From contig CAILZL010000040.1 in NCBI GenBank assembly GCA_903838705.1, positions 1 through 64,000 of the forward strand: a DNA stretch of 64,000 nt, given 5' to 3'. Of this stretch, positions 18,342 through 30,459 are shown in pieces. This stretch comes from an uncultured Pseudomonadota bacterium (GTDB lineage Bacteria > Pseudomonadota > Gammaproteobacteria > Steroidobacterales > Steroidobacteraceae). The notes under the pieces were generated by a model. That model saw only the letters and a list, made by a program, of their open reading frames with translations, was not told where the DNA came from and did no database searches. The translations under genes were made by a program, and so were the position numbers. Numbering within the stretch: position 1 is the first letter of the stretch; the number at the start of each line of letters is the position of its first letter.

Positions 18342-19586
18342 CAGCAGGTTCTCGATTGCTTCGTCTTTTTCGGGCATTTCCAGCCGCCTCATGAATGCGG
18401 TCATGCCGGTGGTGTCCAGCGTGCTGCCTTGCAGAAAATCAATCAGCTTGCTGCTTTGCGCCATCGCATCCGAATAGCCCAGCTCGATCAGTTCGCGTGT
18501 GAAACTGCTCTGGAACATCAGATAACTCATCAGCTCACCGCCACCCGCGTTCATCGCGCCCATGCTGCGCAACAGCACACGCAGGCTGCGCGGCAGGGAA
18601 TCAACATGTCTGCGCGCGATGCCGGAGATATCACGACTGGGCATGACTACCAGAATCTCGATGGGCTTCATGAGCCGTTCATTGATCACTACCGGGCCGG
18701 TCTTGCGGATGATGTTGTTGATCTGCATCAGGCGCTCGAAGTCGGCATACAGCCCATCTGAAAACAGTGCATCCAGCATGTAACCGAATATCTGGCCGAA
18801 GCTCGGGCCGTGCTGTGGTACGCGTGCCCGTTGCCGGTCTGCACTGCGCGTGGCGATGACCATGATGCGATCGGCACCGAGGTGAATGGCAGGACTGAAT
18901 GGCGATGACTGACGCATCGAACCGTCACCGTAATACGAATCACCGTAGGACTCGTCACCAATTTTCACTGCGGGAAACAGGAAGGGCACGGCCACACTGG
19001 CCATCAGATGATCCAGATCAATCTGCGCCGGTGCACCTGCGTGTCGTGCCCGGGTCCAGGGTTTCTGATCGGGCTTTGACTGATAGAAGAACATCGAGCG
19101 TGAACTGTTGTATCCGGCAGCTGAAATCGCCAGTGCATGCAGGTAGTCAGCCTGAATGGATTGGTCGATTCGTGAAAAATCAAAGTTGCTGCTCAGCAAG
19201 GTTCGTAACGGACTGTTGTCGAACAGCGAGCGTGGTGGTGCCAGCAGCCAGCCGCCGGTCAGCATGGCCAGCAGCCAGTGCAATCCATCCTTGATCATGG
19301 TGGGGGTGCTGGCATCAAACACCTGCGGCACCGCAAAGTTGCGCCAGACGCGCTCAAGATTGGCAACTGCAACGCGAAATCGCTTTGCATGAATCGCCAG
19401 CTCAGTGGCATTGATGGCACCTGCGGAGGTACCGATCACGATGGGAAACGGACTGGCGGCCTGTGGCGGCAACAGGTCAGCCATCGCTCTTAAGACACCG
19501 ATCTGATAAGCCGCACGCGAGCCGCCGCCCGGTAATACCAGTGCAGTCTTGAAGGAAGCAGCAGAGGATTCGCTGTTATTTGTCAC
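18309..19586 (-). CDS. Patatin-like phospholipase
   Basis: 425 residues, GTG start at 19586. Oxyanion loop PGGGSRAAYQIG near residue 20, nucleophile GTSAGAIN near residue 53 and the acid in GDGSMRQ (the family usually has DGG or DGA) complete the Ser-Asp dyad. Expected to hydrolyse acyl chains of lipids at the cytoplasmic face. The C-terminal 150 residues are helical with no recognised domain. It overlaps mgtE tail to tail. Confidence 0.9.
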   Translation of the reverse strand: MTNNSESSAASFKTALVLPGGGSRAAYQIGVLRAMADLLPPQAASPFPIVIGTSAGAINATELAIHAKRFRVAVANLERVWRNFAVPQVFDASTPTMIKDGLHWLLAMLTGGWLLAPPRSLFDNSPLRTLLSSNFDFSRIDQSIQADYLHALAISAAGYNSSRSMFFYQSKPDQKPWTRARHAGAPAQIDLDHLMASVAVPFLFPAVKIGDESYGDSYYGDGSMRQSSPFSPAIHLGADRIMVIATRSADRQRARVPQHGPSFGQIFGYMLDALFSDGLYADFERLMQINNIIRKTGPVVINERLMKPIEILVVMPSRDISGIARRHVDSLPRSLRVLLRSMGAMNAGGGELMSYLMFQSSFTRELIELGYSDAMAQSSKLIDFLQGSTLDTTGMTAFMRRLEMPEKDEAIENLLSVQQQGSQPE

Positions 19587-19749
19587 TTATTATCCCGCTC
19601 GTGATCTGGTCGAACCCGGACACCTGTTGCTTGTCCGGATCACTCACCGACGCGCTTATTTATCGCTAGTATTGCACATGAATGCTCGAAGCTGGGTCAC
19701 ACTCGAGTGCTCCGCTATACTGAGTCACATCCATACGGGGAGTCAGAAA

Positions 19750-20292
19750 ATGAAACTTGCCGCTCTTTTCAATGCCCTTATCAGCGTGACGGCGATGCTC
19801 TGCCTGAATATAGCCCATGCAGCAGACGCCCCTGCAGTTGGCAGCGCTGCGCCCAATTTCAAGCTGCAGGATCAGAACGGACAGACCCACACGCTGGATG
19901 AATATAAAGGCAAGTGGCTGGCTCTGTATTTCTATCCCAAGGACAACACGCCCGGATGCACGACCCAGGCCTGCGAATTCCGTGACAACATCTTTGCCTT
20001 CCGGGAAATAGGTGCAGTCATCGTGGGCATCAGTGTGGATGATGCGGCTTCACACAAGAAGTTTGCCGAGGAACACGGCCTGCCCTTCACCTTGCTGGCC
20101 GATCCCACCAAGACCACCGCCACTGCATACGGCGTCATGCGCGGCCTCACCGGTGCGGTGGGCGTTGCGCAGCGCGATACTTTTCTGATTGATCCGGCCG
20201 GCAAGATTGCCAAGCACTATGTGCGGGTTGATCCGAAAGGTCACTCACAGATCGTGCTGGCAGACATCAAAGCACTTCAGGCAAAGAAGTAA
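19750..20292 (+). CDS. Exported peroxiredoxin, Bcp/PrxQ type
   Basis: 180 residues from the ATG at 19750 with GGGGAG upstream; the open frame to 19549 is antisense to patatin. A signal peptide (ending NIAHA) is unusual, since most Bcp proteins are cytoplasmic. The peroxidatic Cys is in DNTPGCTTQACEFRD, with the resolving Cys five residues later as in PrxQ. It probably reduces peroxides in the periplasm. Confidence 0.92.
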   Translation: MKLAALFNALISVTAMLCLNIAHAADAPAVGSAAPNFKLQDQNGQTHTLDEYKGKWLALYFYPKDNTPGCTTQACEFRDNIFAFREIGAVIVGISVDDAASHKKFAEEHGLPFTLLADPTKTTATAYGVMRGLTGAVGVAQRDTFLIDPAGKIAKHYVRVDPKGHSQIVLADIKALQAKK

Positions 20293-20308
20293 GGGCTAAT
20301 GACTGGCC

Positions 20309-20737
20309 TCAGGCGCGATTCTCGATGCGCACGATACGACCAAAGTCATCGTGATGAACGACGCACACTGAACAATTGCGGCTGACCAGCAACTCCTGCT
20401 CGGACAGACCAAAGTGCTCGGCATAGTCTCGCAGCTGTCGTGGCTGGGGCTTCTGGGTCTGCTGTGGTGTTAATACGCTCCACAGCAACAGGGAACTGGA
20501 TGTACTGAATAACGCCAGCACCGATCCTTCAATGGATATCGGGAAACCGACACTCAGGAATTTCGTCCATGCTGACTGGATACCCACGTGCAGGCCGGAC
20601 AGCAAGGTGTAAAAGCTGAGCACAGGCCGCCACAGCCACAACCAGAATCCCCACAGCATGGCGGTGGAGGCATCAGAAAAGGCGCGACGATGCCAGCGCA
20701 GGTGTGGGCGTGCATTGATGATCAACGTGTCGTTCAT
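20309..20737 (-). CDS. pgaD: PgaD-like subunit of poly-N-acetylglucosamine synthase
   Basis: 142 residues with two membrane segments (about 27-50 and 70-92) and a short cytoplasmic tail. Assigned by position after pgaC and topology: PgaD is the small inner-membrane partner of PgaC, and in Escherichia coli the pair responds to c-di-GMP. It starts 127 bp after the pgaC stop. Sequence similarity within PgaD is low in general, so context carries most of the weight. Confidence 0.82.
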   Translation of the reverse strand: MNDTLIINARPHLRWHRRAFSDASTAMLWGFWLWLWRPVLSFYTLLSGLHVGIQSAWTKFLSVGFPISIEGSVLALFSTSSSLLLWSVLTPQQTQKPQPRQLRDYAEHFGLSEQELLVSRNCSVCVVHHDDFGRIVRIENRA

Positions 20738-20864
20738 AATTGAAATATTGTTTTGTCTGGCCAGGGAAATTGTCCCTGCTCTGGGGCGCGCAGTATGCCG
20801 AGGTCGCCCGACATCTGGAATGAAAATTCCGTGAATTAAACTACTTTAATACTCAAAACAATGC

Positions 20865-22142
20865 TCAAACCCGTCCTCCGGGACGTATACCGCGATCCGG
20901 ACTCACCCACCGCGCCCGTTTCCCGTCGCGTCGCAGTAGCACCTTGGGATAGGCCACGACGGTTGAGGCGATGCTGATGATCCAGAAGACAAAGGGATAC
21001 CAGATCATCCAGTAGTAATTCCGGCCCAGCCCCTGGTCGTACCGGCTGTCCAGCCACTTGCTGAGTGCAAACTGCAACAGACAGGTGGTGCCCAGGATAA
21101 TCCCGCTACCCTGCGGGATCAGGGGTGAACCTATCACCGGCAACAGGCCCTTGGGTAACAACAGACCCAGCAACCACAGCAGGGTCAGTGTCAGCATCAG
21201 GTATGACCAGAACACACTGGCCACCATCTCAGCCAGCAGCGGCCACATGTAATGCTGGCGTAGACGGATAAAAACATCGAGATTACGCAGCAATACCTGC
21301 GCACCACCCATGGCCCAGCGCAAACGCTGTTTCCACAGACCACGTATGGTTTCTGGCATGAGAATCCACACCAGTGCATGGGGTTCGAAATTTACCGTCC
21401 ATCCGGCACGTTGCAATTTCCAGGTGATATCAATGTCTTCGGTCAGCATGTCCGAACTCCAGTAGCCCACCTGGTGCACTGCGGTCTTGCGAAAAGCCAC
21501 GATCACCCCTGAGACAGTGAAGATGCGGCCGAAACTCTTCTGGGCCCGCTTGATCATGCCTACGATGGATGAAAATTCGCCGACCTGGACTCGACCGAGC
21601 AGAGTAGATCGATTGCGGATTCGTGGATTGCCCGTCACTGCTGCAACATGGGGATCATCAACGAAATGTCTGACCAGCCAGTGAGCCGCGTACTTGTCCA
21701 GCAGGGCGTCGCCATCAATACCAATCAGGATTTCATACCTGGCGAGAATGCTGCCCGCCTGCAATGCCATCGCCTTACCCTGATTCTGTGCCAGATGCAC
21801 CACACGCAACCGTGGATTATTCGCCGCCATGCGCTCCAGCACTTCGGCCGTGTTGTCCTTGCTGCCGTCGTTAATCGCTATTACCTCGAACTCTGGATAA
21901 TCGAGCGCCAGTGCATGAGCCAGCGTTTCTTCAGCGTTATCACCTTCGTTGTAGCAAGGAATAAGAATGCTCACCGGAGGTGAGTCAGGCATTCTGGAAG
22001 GTTGTGTGTAATGGGGCTGGTGGCGTTCAAAACGCAGAAAAAACAGCAGCGCACCTATCATCCAGAGATAGGACATGAACAGCGGGTAGTAAAATACAAA
22101 ACCCAGCAGGCTCTGCCACACTGATTGCAGATGTAGAGTCAT
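20865..22142 (-). CDS. pgaC: Poly-beta-1,6-N-acetylglucosamine synthase
   Basis: 425 residues from the ATG at 22142; the TTG codon just before it is not used. Processive GT2 enzyme that polymerises UDP-GlcNAc at the inner membrane. Membrane segments flank the catalytic domain, which has SILIPCYNEGDNAEETL, GIDGDALLD, TEDIDITWKL and the product-channel motif QRLRW. It starts 10 bp after pgaB. Confidence 0.95.
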   Translation of the reverse strand: MTLHLQSVWQSLLGFVFYYPLFMSYLWMIGALLFFLRFERHQPHYTQPSRMPDSPPVSILIPCYNEGDNAEETLAHALALDYPEFEVIAINDGSKDNTAEVLERMAANNPRLRVVHLAQNQGKAMALQAGSILARYEILIGIDGDALLDKYAAHWLVRHFVDDPHVAAVTGNPRIRNRSTLLGRVQVGEFSSIVGMIKRAQKSFGRIFTVSGVIVAFRKTAVHQVGYWSSDMLTEDIDITWKLQRAGWTVNFEPHALVWILMPETIRGLWKQRLRWAMGGAQVLLRNLDVFIRLRQHYMWPLLAEMVASVFWSYLMLTLTLLWLLGLLLPKGLLPVIGSPLIPQGSGIILGTTCLLQFALSKWLDSRYDQGLGRNYYWMIWYPFVFWIISIASTVVAYPKVLLRRDGKRARWVSPDRGIRPGGRV

Positions 22143-22152
22143 CAATCCGTCT

Positions 22153-24147
22153 TCAGTGAATGACCGGCTCGTCAGGCTTGATACTTAACGCCTTGCGGAT
22201 CATGGCGGCGTTGGGATGGTTATCGAACAGCATCTCGGGATAATAACCCACATGCTGTACACCCATGCTGTAAAGACTGGTGATGGTATCGGCAATCTCC
22301 TGACTGGGGATGGGCTTGCTGGTTCCCCGCCAGTCAATGGTCTGCAGTTCCATTACAACCTTATCGATGGCGCCCGGCCGTGCCTTGATGCGATCCACCA
22401 GATCACGATAAAACGCCGCCGGATCGGCTGCATTTTCCATGTATGGCATGGCCATCACGGCAGTAAAGTCATAGTTGACCAGTGAGTTTTCCAGCGCCTG
22501 CGAATACCAAACTTCCGCCCTTGGGCTCAGTGCCACACGGGCATATAGATTGCGAGCGGTTTTCAGCTGGGGTTGCTGTGCACGCAAGATGGCCGCAAGC
22601 TCCATGGCGAAATTATCCAGCGTGTTGATCTTGAGAATGGTCCAGCGTCCCAGCAGGTCATCGCTGCTACGGATACTGGCAATCGAAGGAGGCAAGCCCC
22701 ACTCGCGATACGTTTGCAGGGCAAACTCGCTGCCGTCCTCATAATCAGACAGGGTCACGTCATCATGAAACAGCACGCCTTCAAAGGGCGCGGCACTCGC
22801 AAGGTCTTCGTAAATTTCACGGACGGTCTGCCGGGCACGTGGCGAAAACGGTGACAGACGCTTGTAACCCATGTTGACGTGATCACTCTTTTCGCTGGGC
22901 AGGGTCAGCACCTGATCCTTTGACGCAGGTTCACTGGCCGGCAGCACCCAGGCGAGCATCGGCATCCATGCATACAGTCGCTTGACGGGCGTGCGGGTAC
23001 GTATCTGCCACGCCACCCGGTTGAACAGATCAGCCCGCATAGGCATGTGCCGGTTGGGAAAGTACACCGCATCGGCAGAACCGTCTGCGTCTGGATCAGA
23101 AAACGCTTGCAGGTACACCGTATTTACGCCGGTAGCCGTTATACGTTCAAGCAGATGCCCAAGATTTCTTTCCTGCTGTGCCGGATCGGCGTCATACACA
23201 TAGTCCAGATCAACGTGCATGATTTTCTTTGGCCAGCTGTTTTCCGGCAGGTTCTGGTTACGGATGGTGATCTCGCGATTCAGATCCCATAACTGCATGT
23301 CGTGCTGCACCAGGATACGCCGCAGGCCCCACAGCGGGGTTTCAGCATAATTGGCACCATCATCCAGCGTCAGTCCCACCTTCATACCGAGCTTGATGGC
23401 CGCATCACGCAGAGTGGTGTTGTAGCGACCATAAGGCCAGGCAATTACGCGTGGTGCTCGACCGATATGAGAAGTGATCTCCGTGCTGCTGCGCTTCAGA
23501 TCGGTCGCGACCCGCACACGATAAGCCGCTTCATCTTCATAATGCTTGCTGGTCGTCAGCCACTGACGCGTAGTGGCAGCGGGCTGCATATTGCCCTGTG
23601 GATTTCCCTGTATGCCCCGATGCAGATCGAAACTGTGACTGCCAATCTCAACCAGCCCACTGTCGCTGAGTTCACGTAATTGCTGCCAGCTCATCAGCTT
23701 GTTGCGCGGTATCTCCTTGCCATCAAAATTCACTTGAGTCTTGTCGTCTTCCCAGCTGCAAACCACTGCAACCACGGCAGGAATCCTGAACATCTTCAGA
23801 ATCGGCCAGGCACTGTCATAGACCGAACGATAACCATCATCAAAGGTAATCAGCACAGCCTTATCGGGTAACGGCACCTTCTTCGCTTCGTCAGCCAGCA
23901 CATCATCTACACTGACAAAGTGGTACCCGTTGTTGCGCAGCCAATCAATCTGCCGCACAAACATGGTGGGTGTCACCGCATATTCGGGAATCAGCGCCTG
24001 ATCCGGATTGGCAATTTCGTGGTAACTGAGTACGGTCAGTTTTTCACTGGTCGCAGCCAATGCATCAGGCGAGACAAAGATTGCCGCACACAGCAGGCAG
24101 GCCGCATACAGGCTCGACAATAATCGCTGGTATCTGAATGGCATCAT
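22153..24147 (-). CDS. pgaB: Poly-beta-1,6-N-acetylglucosamine N-deacetylase
   Basis: 664 residues from the ATG at 24147. Signal peptide, then an N-terminal CE4 deacetylase domain (LSYHEI near residue 47, ITFDDGYRSVYDSAW near residue 107) and from about residue 300 a C-terminal glycoside-hydrolase-like domain (HVDLDYVYD, PNRHMPMRADLFNR, LFHDDVTLSDYEDGSEFA). It partly deacetylates the polymer for export. No classical lipobox is evident. First gene of pgaBCD; the outer-membrane porin gene pgaA is not in front of it or elsewhere in the window. Confidence 0.95.
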   Translation of the reverse strand: MMPFRYQRLLSSLYAACLLCAAIFVSPDALAATSEKLTVLSYHEIANPDQALIPEYAVTPTMFVRQIDWLRNNGYHFVSVDDVLADEAKKVPLPDKAVLITFDDGYRSVYDSAWPILKMFRIPAVVAVVCSWEDDKTQVNFDGKEIPRNKLMSWQQLRELSDSGLVEIGSHSFDLHRGIQGNPQGNMQPAATTRQWLTTSKHYEDEAAYRVRVATDLKRSSTEITSHIGRAPRVIAWPYGRYNTTLRDAAIKLGMKVGLTLDDGANYAETPLWGLRRILVQHDMQLWDLNREITIRNQNLPENSWPKKIMHVDLDYVYDADPAQQERNLGHLLERITATGVNTVYLQAFSDPDADGSADAVYFPNRHMPMRADLFNRVAWQIRTRTPVKRLYAWMPMLAWVLPASEPASKDQVLTLPSEKSDHVNMGYKRLSPFSPRARQTVREIYEDLASAAPFEGVLFHDDVTLSDYEDGSEFALQTYREWGLPPSIASIRSSDDLLGRWTILKINTLDNFAMELAAILRAQQPQLKTARNLYARVALSPRAEVWYSQALENSLVNYDFTAVMAMPYMENAADPAAFYRDLVDRIKARPGAIDKVVMELQTIDWRGTSKPIPSQEIADTITSLYSMGVQHVGYYPEMLFDNHPNAAMIRKALSIKPDEPVIH

Positions 24148-24305
24148 GGACTCGTTGCATGGTCGCATCCATGACCGGATTCATTATCAATGTTAACAAG
24201 CTTTAATGCAGGACCCTTCCCGCCACACCCGGGATTCAAGATTCTAACAAAGGTTCTTCCAGCCCGGTGCATGCACCCGATTAACAGCCGGGCACATACC
24301 AGCTA

Positions 24306-25736
24306 TTACAGATGTACCTGCAGGATGGTCATGGAATTGGTTTTACCGGACACCCCTGACAGCTCACCACCGGTAAGAATCACCTTGTCTCCATCTTCGA
24401 CGATCTTCTTCTCCAGCAACAACTTGAAAATGGCCGGATACACCAGATGCGGACTGGTATGCAGAATGTCGAACGGAACTGGATAAACACCACGGTACAG
24501 AGTCACCCGACGCCGCGTACTTTCATGGCGAGTGAACGCGTAAATGGGAATATCCGAACGGATACGTGACATCCAGCGTGGGGTATTACCGGATTCGGTC
24601 AATGCCACAATCGCTTTCACATCCAGATGGTTGGCGGTGAACATCACCGCCATGGAAATGGCCTCATCAGGACGCTTGGAGCTTGTATCTTCGCTACGCC
24701 GCAAATGGTTGTGCGTGGTTTCATACTTTTCCGCGCCCTTGATGACGTTCGCCATCGCTTCCACGGCCTTGACCGGATATTTTCCGGTGGCGCTTTCGGC
24801 GGACAGCATCACCGCATCGGTACCATCCAGCACAGCATTGGCCACATCAGAAACTTCAGCGCGGGTTGGAATCGGATTATTAATCATTGATTCCATCATC
24901 TGAGTTGCCGTAATGACAATTCGGCGCTGCTTGCGGCTTTCTTCAATGATGTGCTTCTGCAGACTGGTGAGTTCGGCATAACCCACTTCCACTCCCAGAT
25001 CACCACGCGCCACCATGATGGCATCGGAAGCCTGGATGATTTCCGTCAGATTTTCGATGGCTTCAACCCGTTCGATCTTGGCAACGATTCTGGCCTCACC
25101 CCCAGCCTCGCGCAGCAGACGACGTGCTTCCTCAACATCAGCGGCACTGCGTACAAATGACACCGCCAGATAATCAATGCCCATGCTGGCAGCCAGCTTG
25201 ATGTGCTCTTTATCCCGGTCAGTGAGTGCCGCCGCTGACAGGCCGCCACCCTGACGATTGATGCCCTTGTGATCTGACAACTCGCCGCCCACCTGGACCC
25301 TGGTATGGATGCGCGGGCCGTCGATATTGATGACCTCCAGCGCAATCTGGCCATCGTTCAGCAACAGCACATCACCCGCCTTCACGTCATTGGGCAGATT
25401 CTTGTACGCCACGCCCACGGACTTCGCCGTGCCGTCCTGTGCATTAAGTGATACGTCCAGGGTAAAGTCATCGCCTTCAGTCAACTGAACCTTCCCTTCA
25501 GCAAAACGGTCGATGCGGATCTTGGGGCCCTGCAGGTCACCCAGTACGCCCACCCACTTACCGACAGCCATGCCCGCTTCCCGGGCCATTTCAGCACGGC
25601 GCACATGATCTTCAGCCTTGCCATGCGAGAAATTCAGCCGCACCACATCCGCACCGGCACTGATCATTGCAACCAGTACTTCAGGATTGTCAGTGGCAGG
25701 TCCGAGCGTGGTTAAAATCTTGGTTCGACGCAACAT
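24306..25736 (-). CDS. pyk: Pyruvate kinase
   Basis: 476 residues. Last step of glycolysis, phosphoenolpyruvate plus ADP to pyruvate plus ATP. Markers are RRTKILTTLGPA at the N-terminus, VRLNFSHG, the signature IVAKIERVEAIENL, MVARGDLGVE and the C-terminal allosteric domain. Starts 152 bp after the pgk stop. Confidence 0.96.
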   Translation of the reverse strand: MLRRTKILTTLGPATDNPEVLVAMISAGADVVRLNFSHGKAEDHVRRAEMAREAGMAVGKWVGVLGDLQGPKIRIDRFAEGKVQLTEGDDFTLDVSLNAQDGTAKSVGVAYKNLPNDVKAGDVLLLNDGQIALEVINIDGPRIHTRVQVGGELSDHKGINRQGGGLSAAALTDRDKEHIKLAASMGIDYLAVSFVRSAADVEEARRLLREAGGEARIVAKIERVEAIENLTEIIQASDAIMVARGDLGVEVGYAELTSLQKHIIEESRKQRRIVITATQMMESMINNPIPTRAEVSDVANAVLDGTDAVMLSAESATGKYPVKAVEAMANVIKGAEKYETTHNHLRRSEDTSSKRPDEAISMAVMFTANHLDVKAIVALTESGNTPRWMSRIRSDIPIYAFTRHESTRRRVTLYRGVYPVPFDILHTSPHLVYPAIFKLLLEKKIVEDGDKVILTGGELSGVSGKTNSMTILQVHL

Positions 25737-25859
25737 GGTTAACTCAGTTCAGATATCTGGAACGTAAGCCTTTAGTGTAAGGCGACATTCAATCGTTCGC
25801 TTGCGTATGTGCAACCATACATTGTCATTCTGTCCGGAGCAGAAGACAGCAAACCGGGA

Positions 25860-25882
25860 GTCGGGCAGTCAAGCTGCCCGAC
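25860..25882 (-). terminator. Strong hairpin after pgk
   Basis: A perfect 9-bp stem, GTCGGGCAG with CTGCCCGAC, and a 5-base loop lie six bases past the pgk stop. There is no T-run after it on the minus strand, so it may be a weak terminator or an RNA-stabilising 3' stem. Confidence 0.55.
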
Positions 25883-25888
25883 CTCAAC

Positions 25889-27064
25889 TCAGGAAGCCCG
25901 CGCTTCCAGTGCCGCCACAGCCGGCAGAGTCTTACCTTCAAGAAACTCAAGGAAGGCGCCACCACCGGTGGAGATATAGGAAATGTCCTTTTCGATATCG
26001 TACTTTTCAATGGCCGCAAGCGTGTCACCGCCGCCTGCAATCGAGAAAGCGGGACTTTTCGCAATACTATTTGCCAGCGCCTTGGTGCCTTCACCAAAGG
26101 CATCAAACTCGAATACGCCTACCGGGCCGTTCCATACAATGCTGCCGGACTTCTGCAGCAATTCATCAAACAGCGCGGAAGTCTTCGGGCCCACGTCCAG
26201 AATCAGGTCATCTCCCGCTACATCAGCAATGTTCTTGATCGTTGCCGTGGCACTGGCAGAAAACTCTTTGGCCACGACCACATCGACCGGCAATGGAATG
26301 GCCACCCCACGCTGACCGGATTTCTCCAGCAGGTCTTTGGCAATGCCCAACATGTCTGCTTCGTACAATGACTTTCCAACCGGATAACCGGCGGCGGCAA
26401 GAAAGGTATTGGCAATACCACCACCCACAATCAGCTGATCTACCTTGCTCATCAGACTTTCCAGCACAGTGAGTTTGGTAGATACCTTTGAACCGGCAAC
26501 GATAGCCGTAACGGGCCGCTTAGGATTGGCGACCGCCTTATCAAGGGCTTCAAGTTCATTCGCCAGCAAAATACCGGCGCAGGCAACACCGGCAAAACGG
26601 GCCACACCATGAGTGGAAGCTTCGGCGCGATGTGCTGTACCGAAGGCATCCATGACATAGACATCGCACAAAGCAGCCATTTTTCTGGACAGATCTTCCT
26701 TGTCTTTCTTTTCGCCCACATTAAAACGAACGTTTTCCAGCAGCACCACTTCACCGGGCGCACAGCTGACCCCGTCCAGCCAGTCCTTCACCAGCCGTAC
26801 CGGCGCATTCAGCAATTCAGACAGTCTCCTGGCTACCGGCGCCAATGAAAATTCTTCGGCATAAACGCCTTCTTCAGGACGACCGAGATGGGACATCAGC
26901 ATCACTGCCGCACCCTTGTCACGGGCTGAGAGGATCGTCGGCAGGGACGCACGAATACGCGCATCGGAGGTCACCACACCCGCAGCCACAGGCACGTTCA
27001 GATCCTCGCGAATCAGTACACGCTTACCCTTGAGATCCAGATCAGTCATTCGCAGAAATTTCAT
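25889..27064 (-). CDS. pgk: Phosphoglycerate kinase
   Basis: 391 residues from the ATG at 27064 ([21 protein letters not shown]), preceded by AGAGAG; the frame extending to 27211 is non-coding. It transfers phosphate between 1,3-bisphosphoglycerate and ADP. Motifs are [21 protein letters not shown], the substrate arginine in [10 protein letters not shown] and the nucleotide loop [12 protein letters not shown]. Confidence 0.96.
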   Translation of the reverse strand: MKFLRMTDLDLKGKRVLIREDLNVPVAAGVVTSDARIRASLPTILSARDKGAAVMLMSHLGRPEEGVYAEEFSLAPVARRLSELLNAPVRLVKDWLDGVSCAPGEVVLLENVRFNVGEKKDKEDLSRKMAALCDVYVMDAFGTAHRAEASTHGVARFAGVACAGILLANELEALDKAVANPKRPVTAIVAGSKVSTKLTVLESLMSKVDQLIVGGGIANTFLAAAGYPVGKSLYEADMLGIAKDLLEKSGQRGVAIPLPVDVVVAKEFSASATATIKNIADVAGDDLILDVGPKTSALFDELLQKSGSIVWNGPVGVFEFDAFGEGTKALANSIAKSPAFSIAGGGDTLAAIEKYDIEKDISYISTGGGAFLEFLEGKTLPAVAALEARAS

Positions 27065-27124
27065 GCTTCTCTCTTTAACATGAGCCGGGAAACGAAGTGC
27101 TTTCCGACTGTCCTGTCCGTGTAA

Positions 27125-27152
27125 CAAAAAAGGGGTGTGCATGGCACACCCC
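27125..27152 (-). terminator. Rho-independent terminator after gapA
   Basis: A perfect 9-bp stem, GGGGTGTGC with GCACACCCC, and a 3-base loop are followed on the minus strand by a run of T residues. It lies eight bases after the gapA stop and before pgk, so pgk expression needs readthrough or its own promoter. Confidence 0.9.
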
Positions 27153-27159
27153 GTGATCA

Positions 27160-28194
<1,035 letters not shown>

Positions 28195-28240
28195 TTAAGT
28201 CAGACCACTGCCGGACTGTCCGGCAGTCATCATCAGCAAA

Positions 28241-30247
28241 TTATACCGCCAGCACCTGCTGCGCGACCTGAACCACATTCTCAACTGTAAAACCAAACTG
28301 CTTGAACAGATCCTTGGCAGGCGCCGAAGCACCAAAGGTATCCATGCCAATGACTGCGCCCTTCTGACCCGCATAACGGTACCAGCCGTCGCGGACCCCG
28401 GCTTCCACAATGACCCGACGCTGCACCGCATCCGGCAATACCTGCTCACGGTACGCAGCATCCTGTGCAGCAAACAAACCTGCATTCGGCATGGAAACAA
28501 CCCGAACACGCTTGCCTGCGGTGGTCAACTGTTTGGCCGCCTCCACTACTAATGCAACTTCCGAACCCGTGGCGATCAGGATCAGATCGGGCGATCCATC
28601 ACAGTCCGCCAGCACATAACCACCGCGACGGATATTTGCCACCTGCTGTGCCGTGCGATTCTGGAAAGCCAGCGCCTGACGGGACAGTATCAATGAACTC
28701 GGCCCGGTAGCGTGCTTGATTGACTCACCCCACGCTATTGCGGTTTCCACGGTGTCACAGGGTCGCCATACCTGCATGTTGGGGATAATCCGCAAACTGG
28801 CCACATGCTCTACCGGCTGATGAGTAGGGCCATCTTCGCCCAGACCAATCGAATCATGCGTGAACACATAAATCACACGCTGCTTCATCAGGGCTGACAT
28901 GCGCAGCGCATTGCGTGCGTAATCTGAAAACACCAGGAAAGTGCCGCCGTAGGGGATGAATCCCCCATGCAACGCCAGACCGTTCATCACCGCAGCCATG
29001 CCGAATTCACGCACGCCATAGTGAATGTAGTTACCGCTGGCATCGGCTCCCGTAATGGCCCTGGAATCTTTACGATTGGTGTTGTTCGAGCCAGTCAGAT
29101 CCGCTGAGCCACCGAGCAGCTCCGGTACGCTCGGGCCGATTCCGTTCAGAGCAGCCTGTGAAGCCTGACGGGTAGCTACCGTGGCAGCAGCCTCGACTGT
29201 TTTAGTCACATAGGCATCCACTACCGACTGGAAATTCACCGGTAATTCGCCCGCCATGCGGCGTTTGAACTCGCTGGCTAATTCGGGGAACTGACGAGCG
29301 TAATTGCTGAACACTTCATTCCATTGCTGCTCACTGGATGCACCCTGCGTACGGCAATCCCATCCGGCACGGATCTCATCAGGAATTTCAAATGGAGCGT
29401 ATGGCCAGTCGAGATGCGCACGTGCTGCCGCCACTTCATCCACACCCAGTGCAGCACCATGGGTCGCTTCCGTTCCCTGCTTGTTCGGCGCACCGTATCC
29501 AATCATGGTCTTGCAGCAGATCAGAGCGGGTCGATCACTGGCCTTGGCCTGCTGGATGGCTCGATCAATCGCCACCGGATCGTGACCATCCACATTCGGG
29601 ATCACCTGCCAGCCATACGACTCAAACCGCTTCGGAGTGTCATCAGTAAACCAGCCATGAACTTCACCATCAATGGAAATACCGTTGTCATCATAAAAAG
29701 CAATCAGCTTGTCGAGCTTGAGCGTACCGGCTAATGAGCAGGCCTCATGAGAAATTCCTTCCATCAGGCAACCGTCACCGAGGAAAGCATAGGTGTGATG
29801 ATCCACCACCTTGAAGCCGGGGCGATTGAATTGTGCAGCCAGCATTTTTTCTGCCAGCGCCATGCCCACTGCATTGGCGATACCCTGGCCCAAAGGACCG
29901 GTTGTCGTTTCAATACCCAGATGCTGATCAAATTCGGGATGACCTGCGGTGTGTGCACCCAGCTGACGAAACCGCCGGATGTCATCCATGCTCAGCGGAT
30001 AGCCGGTCAGATTGAGCAAGGCATAGAGCAACATTGAACCATGACCATTTGACAGGACAAACCGGTCACGGTCAGCCCAGCAGGGATTGCCGGGATTGTG
30101 TTTCAGATGATCACGCCACAACACCTGTGCAATATCGGCCATACCCATGGGCGCACCCGGATGCCCGGAATTCGCCTGCTGCACTGCATCCATGGCAAGA
30201 AAACGGATGGCATTGGCAAGCACGCGGCGGTTGATCGGCTGAGTCAT
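28241..30247 (-). CDS. tktA: Transketolase
   Basis: 668 residues from the ATG at 30247 ([17 protein letters not shown]). Thiamine-diphosphate enzyme moving two-carbon units between sugar phosphates. The N-terminal domain has GHPGAPMG and the ThDP motif GDGCLMEG with its later Asn; the middle domain has [19 protein letters not shown]. Divergent from metK; the 212-bp gap holds both promoters. Confidence 0.97.
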   Translation of the reverse strand: MTQPINRRVLANAIRFLAMDAVQQANSGHPGAPMGMADIAQVLWRDHLKHNPGNPCWADRDRFVLSNGHGSMLLYALLNLTGYPLSMDDIRRFRQLGAHTAGHPEFDQHLGIETTTGPLGQGIANAVGMALAEKMLAAQFNRPGFKVVDHHTYAFLGDGCLMEGISHEACSLAGTLKLDKLIAFYDDNGISIDGEVHGWFTDDTPKRFESYGWQVIPNVDGHDPVAIDRAIQQAKASDRPALICCKTMIGYGAPNKQGTEATHGAALGVDEVAAARAHLDWPYAPFEIPDEIRAGWDCRTQGASSEQQWNEVFSNYARQFPELASEFKRRMAGELPVNFQSVVDAYVTKTVEAAATVATRQASQAALNGIGPSVPELLGGSADLTGSNNTNRKDSRAITGADASGNYIHYGVREFGMAAVMNGLALHGGFIPYGGTFLVFSDYARNALRMSALMKQRVIYVFTHDSIGLGEDGPTHQPVEHVASLRIIPNMQVWRPCDTVETAIAWGESIKHATGPSSLILSRQALAFQNRTAQQVANIRRGGYVLADCDGSPDLILIATGSEVALVVEAAKQLTTAGKRVRVVSMPNAGLFAAQDAAYREQVLPDAVQRRVIVEAGVRDGWYRYAGQKGAVIGMDTFGASAPAKDLFKQFGFTVENVVQVAQQVLAV

Positions 30248-30459
30248 GAAAAGTTTGGCTCCGGGCAGAGACGCTGGGGAAAGTAGCCGGGCATTTTCAC
30301 CGATGACTGCCGCCGGAGCAAACAAGAATGCGACATATGAAAGAAACCAACTGCCACAACTGCCCCCATATCAGGCGGACTTTGCAGTACATGCAGCCAA
30401 GTACCGCATAGACCGGTATACTGCTGCACCATTTTTAACCTCGTCGGGATTACAACCAC

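Noticed and set aside
30382-30422. metK promoter made of TTGCAG and TATACT
   Set aside because: The spacing of about 29 bp is far too long for a sigma-70 promoter.
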